Assembly (NCBI GenBank): GCA_934481355.1
Contig: CAKSPH010000036.1
Coordinates: forward strand, 1 to 22,956
Direction of reading: 5' to 3'
DNA length: 22,956 bases
DNA from: an uncultured Oscillospiraceae bacterium
Lineage (GTDB): Bacteria > Bacillota > Clostridia > Oscillospirales > Ruminococcaceae
The notes under the pieces were generated by a model that searched no databases, was not told where the DNA came from, and worked only from the letters and a program-made list of their open reading frames with translations. Position 1 is the first letter of the stretch, and each line of letters begins with the position of its first letter. The position numbers and the translations under genes are program-made. Shown one piece after another: positions 19,159 through 22,956 of this stretch.

Positions 19159-22134
19159 TTACTCAGCGTTCTTCAGGGCTTCGCTCTTTGAAACCTTTGC
19201 GACCTTTCTCATCTGGAGAAGCGCCACCACAATGTAGCACCCAAGTCCGGTGCAGAACATTACGATGTATGTCATCGGACTGATGGAAAGCGGCAGATAT
19301 CCGGTCATCACAGTGTAAAGATATCCGCTGAAAATCGCTTTCGTAGCGAAGCCGATAAACGGTATTGAAATCAGGAGTCCCAGAATTACCGCGATAGTCG
19401 TGGAGGCAATGTACAGCGTGGCTATTTCGCCGTTTCTGAAGCCAAGTATCTTCGTCATTGCAATGGACTGGAAATTCCGCTCGATGACCTGCTTGCACAG
19501 GATGTACACAACGATTATGAAGAACAGCGCGCCGAACCACTTTATCAGGTTCATCATTCCGCCCATGGATACCATAAGCTGAGTGGAAAGCTTCGTGTAG
19601 TCGCTTGCCGTTATCACCGACGCAACGTCGTCATCCGGGAGCTCGGTCAGCTCATTGTCAGAGAAGTATCCGGTGAAATAACCCTCGTCCTTGCCGAACG
19701 TGCGGTCGAAATCGTCTATGTTCATGAATACCGCAAGCGAAGAATCATAGTCGTAGACTCCCGCTATTTCCAGCGTATACGAGGTATCGCGCTTGTACTT
19801 TTCGTCCAGCGTGATGGTATCGCCCTCGTTCAGACCGAACTTCACGCTGACGCCGGTGGATACAAGCACCTTTCCCCGTGGTATGTCACCGGATATGTAC
19901 CTGCTGTCCCTTACTGCGCCGTAAACAGTGACGCTGTCGGTAAGGAATCCCGGCTTCGTGTAGTCATAGGACGCCATCGCGAATTTCTCTGCGTCAGGAT
20001 CAGTTACCTCCGCCGCCTCTTCGCAGTCGTAGAGAACATACTGGTACTCGCTTATCATGTCCCTGACAACGATATCCTGATACTCGGTGAGCATTCTCGG
20101 CATCATGTCGCCGAAAGCTATCAGAACGGAGCCGAACAGGATACCGATTATCATTACGATGTATCCCGGCAGGTTGGTGAAGAATATCCTCAGGCTGAAT
20201 CTGGTGCGGAAAGGTATCTTTGTATTCAGCCGCATAGCCTTTTTATTGCGGTTCTTGCGGAGGTCGTGCCGCAGGAATTTCAGCGGACTGAGCTTCAGGC
20301 GGGAGGTCAGCACCAGCAGATTTATTATCAGCATGAGCACTATCGGCACGACTGTCGAGAGAACGAAAGCCGAAGCGTCCCATACCGTCTGATAATCAGT
20401 GAGGGAATAGCTGCCGCGGTAAAGGCTGACGCAGTAGTCCTTCATGACGGTGTATCCGAGGACATTGCCAACCACAGCCGCTATCAGCGTAACTATTATC
20501 GGAAGAACCATGTAATGGCGTATCAGCTCGCCCTTTGTGTAGCCGGAAGCGCGCAGCGTACCGATAACCCCCGCCTCCATGGTGATGGTGTTGGAGATGG
20601 TGACGGCGAATATGAACGCGATAAGCGCGATCATCATATAGCACATGACCATCGTGCCCGCTTCATCGCCGCCGATATCGTCTATCGAGAATGTAACAGC
20701 CTGATTCATATAGCGCGGAATGTAGTTATCCACCGCGATTATATCGGTCTTGTCTATCTCGTTCTCGAATTCCTCGTCGGCGGGCATTTCAAAATCCCTG
20801 CCGTTTAGCTCCGCGTCAGCCGCGTTCTCGACTATTCCGAAAAGGAAGTCGTCAAGCTGCACGGAGAGCTCCCCGCGGCGCGGCTTTTCCACGGAATCAA
20901 GATAAGCGTCCTTAAACTCATCTTCCGTAGGTCCGGAGTACTCCTCGCCGCGTATCGCCGCGTCAACGGAGCGCTCTATTATGCTGAACGTGAAATCGTC
21001 CACGTCAACTGAAAGCTCGGATTTTTCAGGCTTCTTCACCTCATCAAGATAGTGGCTGACAAGCTCCTGCCGGGACGGCATTTCAGCCTCCCCGCCGGAA
21101 AGAATTGCGTTTACCGTGCTCTTTATCAGCGAGAAAGTGTAGTCGTCAACGTCAACGGAGAGGTCCTCCTTTGACGGCTCGGCCCCGGTGCTCATGAGTA
21201 TCTGCGCGTACTCTGCCGCGCCTGCCTGCGCGTTTTCGGAAACCTCGGTCAGCTTTTCCTCGATGGACTTCTGGTAGAGCTGCGCGTATTCCTCGCCGCC
21301 CTTTTCCGCATTTTCTGTGACCTCGGATATCTTGTCCTCGAAATTCTTCTTGTAGATCTCGCCGTATTCCTCGCCGGCCTTTTCAAGACGGTCGGTGAGC
21401 TCGTCCACCTGAGCCCTGACTATCGCCTCGTCGTAGTCGGTCAGCTCGTCCTTTACCACGTCAAGGAACCTGTCGGAGCGCTCCGCCGCTTCAATATCAT
21501 CAGCGGGAGCGGTATTATACAGCCAAGCGTAGTTGTACTCTATATTTTTGCTGTCCATGGAATCGAATCCCGCGCGGGTCATTACCGCAACGGAAAAATG
21601 CACGGAATCAAACATGGAATCCGTATTGCTCTGGAACAGCGTACTGTAATCCGGAAGCGCGATAAATCCTGTGATATCAAGCTCCCTGCCTTTTATGGTG
21701 ATCTTATCGCCTACGCTGATATCATTGTTCTTCGCAAATACGCGGTCTATGGCTATCTCGTCATCGGAGCCCGGTAGTTCACCGCTGAGCAGGCAGGGCG
21801 TGTTTATCGCGTCCTCCTGACTGTAAACGCGCACCACCGCTCCGTCCGCGGAGGATTCTTCATCGAAATAGAAGTTGTCGTACAGCTTCATTTCGCCTTT
21901 CTGCTCGAATTTGGAGCGCATCTCCGCAGGCATGGGCTTGTCAAGCGTGATGTGACCGTCCTCCAGGGTGTACTTCTCAAAGCTGTCGTAATATGCCTGT
22001 TTCAGGCTCTCATTGGATACCCTCATGCCGGAGCATATCGAAATCAGCAGCACCATCATAATAAATATCGCCGCGTATTTCGCCCAGTCCCTGGCGAGCT
22101 CCCGCGGGAGACGTCTGTTAAGCGGATTTCTCAT
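19159..22134 (-). CDS. MacB/FtsX-type ABC transporter permease with repeat-bearing external domain
   Basis: The 991-residue protein has two FtsX-like halves and eight predicted membrane helices in a 4+4 layout. Helix 1 (19-36) is followed by a very large external domain (37-494), helices 2-4 (495-609), helix 5 (658-676), a second external domain (677-862) and helices 6-8 (865-974). The first external domain contains 26-residue coiled-coil repeats (255-314) and three 49-residue repeats (324-461). NTITMEAGVIGTLRASGYTK (515-534) and NFQSIAMTKILGFRNGEIAT (887-906) are the coupling segments typical of FtsX domains. I chose ATG 22134 because GGAGG (22141-22145) is 6 nt away, too close to the GTG at 22140. 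It follows the ATPase gene by 12 nt. Export, or mechanical action on an envelope partner, is expected; the cargo is unknown. Confidence 0.92.
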   Translation of the reverse strand: MRNPLNRRLPRELARDWAKYAAIFIMMVLLISICSGMRVSNESLKQAYYDSFEKYTLEDGHITLDKPMPAEMRSKFEQKGEMKLYDNFYFDEESSADGAVVRVYSQEDAINTPCLLSGELPGSDDEIAIDRVFAKNNDISVGDKITIKGRELDITGFIALPDYSTLFQSNTDSMFDSVHFSVAVMTRAGFDSMDSKNIEYNYAWLYNTAPADDIEAAERSDRFLDVVKDELTDYDEAIVRAQVDELTDRLEKAGEEYGEIYKKNFEDKISEVTENAEKGGEEYAQLYQKSIEEKLTEVSENAQAGAAEYAQILMSTGAEPSKEDLSVDVDDYTFSLIKSTVNAILSGGEAEMPSRQELVSHYLDEVKKPEKSELSVDVDDFTFSIIERSVDAAIRGEEYSGPTEDEFKDAYLDSVEKPRRGELSVQLDDFLFGIVENAADAELNGRDFEMPADEEFENEIDKTDIIAVDNYIPRYMNQAVTFSIDDIGGDEAGTMVMCYMMIALIAFIFAVTISNTITMEAGVIGTLRASGYTKGELIRHYMVLPIIVTLIAAVVGNVLGYTVMKDYCVSLYRGSYSLTDYQTVWDASAFVLSTVVPIVLMLIINLLVLTSRLKLSPLKFLRHDLRKNRNKKAMRLNTKIPFRTRFSLRIFFTNLPGYIVMIIGILFGSVLIAFGDMMPRMLTEYQDIVVRDMISEYQYVLYDCEEAAEVTDPDAEKFAMASYDYTKPGFLTDSVTVYGAVRDSRYISGDIPRGKVLVSTGVSVKFGLNEGDTITLDEKYKRDTSYTLEIAGVYDYDSSLAVFMNIDDFDRTFGKDEGYFTGYFSDNELTELPDDDVASVITASDYTKLSTQLMVSMGGMMNLIKWFGALFFIIVVYILCKQVIERNFQSIAMTKILGFRNGEIATLYIASTTIAVILGLLISIPFIGFATKAIFSGYLYTVMTGYLPLSISPMTYIVMFCTGLGCYIVVALLQMRKVAKVSKSEALKNAE
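20752..21165 (-). repeat. Three tandem 49-residue repeats in the permease
   Basis: Within the permease, residues 324-372, 373-421 and 422-461 repeat every 49 residues (147 bp). Each begins with ELSVDVDDFTFSII or a close variant, continues to a Gly, then Pro, then an acidic helix ending in YLDSVEKP. By eye units 1 and 2 share 23 of 49 residues, and units 2 and 3 share 16 of 40. Codons differ, so the duplication is old and kept at protein level. Confidence 0.92.
21193..21372 (-). repeat. 26-residue coiled-coil repeats in the permease
   Basis: Residues 255-280 and 281-306 repeat with 13 of 26 identities, and a partial third copy starts at 307. The pattern is EEY, then IY/LY, then K, then ISEVTENAEKG or LTEVSENAQAG. 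The charged heptad-like pattern suggests a helical stalk. Confidence 0.88.
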
Positions 22135-22146
22135 CGTCACCCTCCA

Positions 22147-22845
22147 TTACCAGTCGAGCTCGTCAGCAGTGAGCCTGTGCCCGTTCGTTACGACTTTTCT
22201 TATCATGCCGTCGCGGAGCTTCACTACCTTGTCGGCCATGTCCTTTATCGCCTCGTTATGGGTCACCATGATGATAGTGGTGTTGTATTTCTGGTTGACC
22301 GTTTCAATGAGCTTCAGTATCTCCTTGGAGGTGTTGTAGTCCAGAGCGCCGGTAGGCTCGTCGCACAGCAGTATATCAGGATTCTTGACGATGGCGCGCC
22401 CGATGGAGCACCTCTGCTGCTGTCCTCCCGAAAGCTGCGACGGCAGCTTGTGGCGGTGCTCATACAGTCCCAGAGTTTTCAGGATTTCGTCAACGTCAAG
22501 CGGGTGGTCGCTGAGGTAAGCGCCGGTTTCGACATTCTCCTTGATGTTGAGGTTAGGTATGAGGTTATACATCTGGAATATGTATCCAAGATGTCTGCGG
22601 CGGTAGTCCGTAAGCGCCTTTTCCTTCATGTTCTCTATTTTCTCGCCGTTAATCGAAATGTACCCGCTGTCAGCGTCGTCGATACCTCCGATTATGTTGA
22701 GCAGGGTAGATTTTCCGCTTCCGGACGGTCCGAGAAGAACGCAGAATTCTCCCTTTTCCACGCTGAAGCTTATCCCTTTCAGCACGTCCACCTTGCTTTC
22801 TCCGGTGCCGTAGCTTTTCCTGATGTCGCTTATCTCAATAAACAT
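22147..22845 (-). CDS. ABC transporter ATP-binding protein, MacB/LolD type
   Basis: The 232-residue ATPase has all family motifs: Walker [10 protein letters not shown] (39-47), Q-loop Gln91, signature LSGGQQQR (138-145), Walker [13 protein letters not shown] (158-169) and switch His196. The Q-loop context [14 protein letters not shown] and the CDEPTGALD form are typical of the MacB/LolD/FtsE subgroup, which matches the FtsX-type permease downstream. The start is ATG 22843-22845, with AAAGGA about 9 nt ahead; an in-frame ATG 11 codons upstream lies within the leader and lacks a ribosome site. A dimer would power the permease. Both genes are read from one promoter with an operator across its start site. 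Confidence 0.96.
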   Translation of the reverse strand: MFIEISDIRKSYGTGESKVDVLKGISFSVEKGEFCVLLGPSGSGKSTLLNIIGGIDDADSGYISINGEKIENMKEKALTDYRRRHLGYIFQMYNLIPNLNIKENVETGAYLSDHPLDVDEILKTLGLYEHRHKLPSQLSGGQQQRCSIGRAIVKNPDILLCDEPTGALDYNTSKEILKLIETVNQKYNTTIIMVTHNEAIKDMADKVVKLRDGMIRKVVTNGHRLTADELDW

Positions 22846-22879
22846 GACCACAGTTCCTTTCGTAATTACCAGTATCATT

Positions 22880-22901
22880 TGAACGTTTGTTCATGTGTTC
22901 A
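22880..22901. promoter_or_regulatory. Operator TGAAC-GTTT-GTTCA with a third half-site
   Basis: TGAAC (22880-22884) and GTTCA (22889-22893) form a perfect inverted repeat, and a second GTTCA (22897-22901) repeats the right arm 8 bp further, reaching the -10 box. The expected transcription start is near 22894. Such sites suit a TetR-type repressor, which often lies divergently beside the transporter; that position is outside the window. Confidence 0.6.
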
Positions 22902-22928
22902 TTATATCATTCTTACTGTAAAAGTCAA
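22901..22928 (-). promoter_or_regulatory. Promoter of the MacB/FtsX-type operon
   Basis: On the minus strand TTGACT (22923-22928) and TATAAT (22901-22906) are 16 bp apart, with TG at the extended -10 position. It drives the ATPase and permease genes. Confidence 0.88.
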
Positions 22929-22956
22929 GGCTTTTACTGAAAAAACAGAATATATA

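Noticed and set aside
19159..19170. ACTCAG near the permease gene end as a duplicate of the tRNA-Pro 3' end
   Set aside because: Only six bases match and they are inside a coding sequence; a true attachment repeat would be longer.
22846..22878. Eleven extra N-terminal codons of the ABC ATPase
   Set aside because: The upstream ATG has no ribosome site, while AAAGGA lies correctly before ATG 22845, where the ABC fold starts.

Overview
The window looks like chromosome of an anaerobic gut Clostridia bacterium close to Ruminococcus (Oscillospiraceae). The evidence is GC-rich genes separated by AT-rich intergenic DNA, consensus sigma-A promoters with 16-17 bp spacers, GGAGG-type ribosome sites, frequent GTG/TTG starts, lipoprotein signals, and a solute-binding protein/permease glycan uptake set without its own ATPase. 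The assignment rests on sequence style and family knowledge, not on a database search.

Left part (1-9062, + strand). A 23-bp tandem repeat and a terminator precede a strong promoter and aspS (aspartyl-tRNA synthetase). A degenerate sigma-70-like protein and a large one-pass membrane protein with a probable beta-propeller outside follow without a visible promoter and end at a strong terminator. A separately promoted CotH-kinase lipoprotein comes next, then a P-loop protein coupled to a GNAT acetyltransferase, a perfect inverted repeat, and a DUF819 membrane protein. A two-way terminator separates this last gene from the convergent minus-strand unit.

Middle part (9067-17461, - strand). A divergent PlsY-like acyltransferase has its own promoter. 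The rest is a glycan-use locus in three transcription units: a solute-binding lipoprotein with two permeases, a cytoplasmic GH2 glycosidase, and a GH43-CBM6 lipoprotein. Each has its own promoter and terminator. A reasonable model is that the surface GH43 enzyme trims side chains, the transporter imports the oligosaccharide using an ATPase encoded elsewhere, and GH2 cuts it inside the cell. No regulator gene lies in the window.

Right part (17526-22956). A DMT/EamA exporter is read divergently from GH43. A tRNA-Pro(GGG) with a perfect consensus promoter and strong terminator is followed by about 380 bp of mostly non-coding DNA holding several hairpins and a frameshifted small-ORF relic. On the minus strand lies a two-gene MacB/FtsX-type ABC system whose permease carries two families of tandem repeats in its external domain. 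Its promoter start site is covered by a TGAAC-N4-GTTCA operator.

Five starts were placed downstream of the longest possible reading frame because promoter or Shine-Dalgarno positions require it: the sigma-like gene, cotH-like, GH2, the FtsX-type permease and its ATPase. No CRISPR array, insertion sequence or complete phage gene was seen. The items most worth a second look are the repeat-bearing FtsX permease, the PlsY-like protein lacking two of three catalytic motifs, the sigma-like/propeller pair behind aspS, and the relic region after tRNA-Pro.
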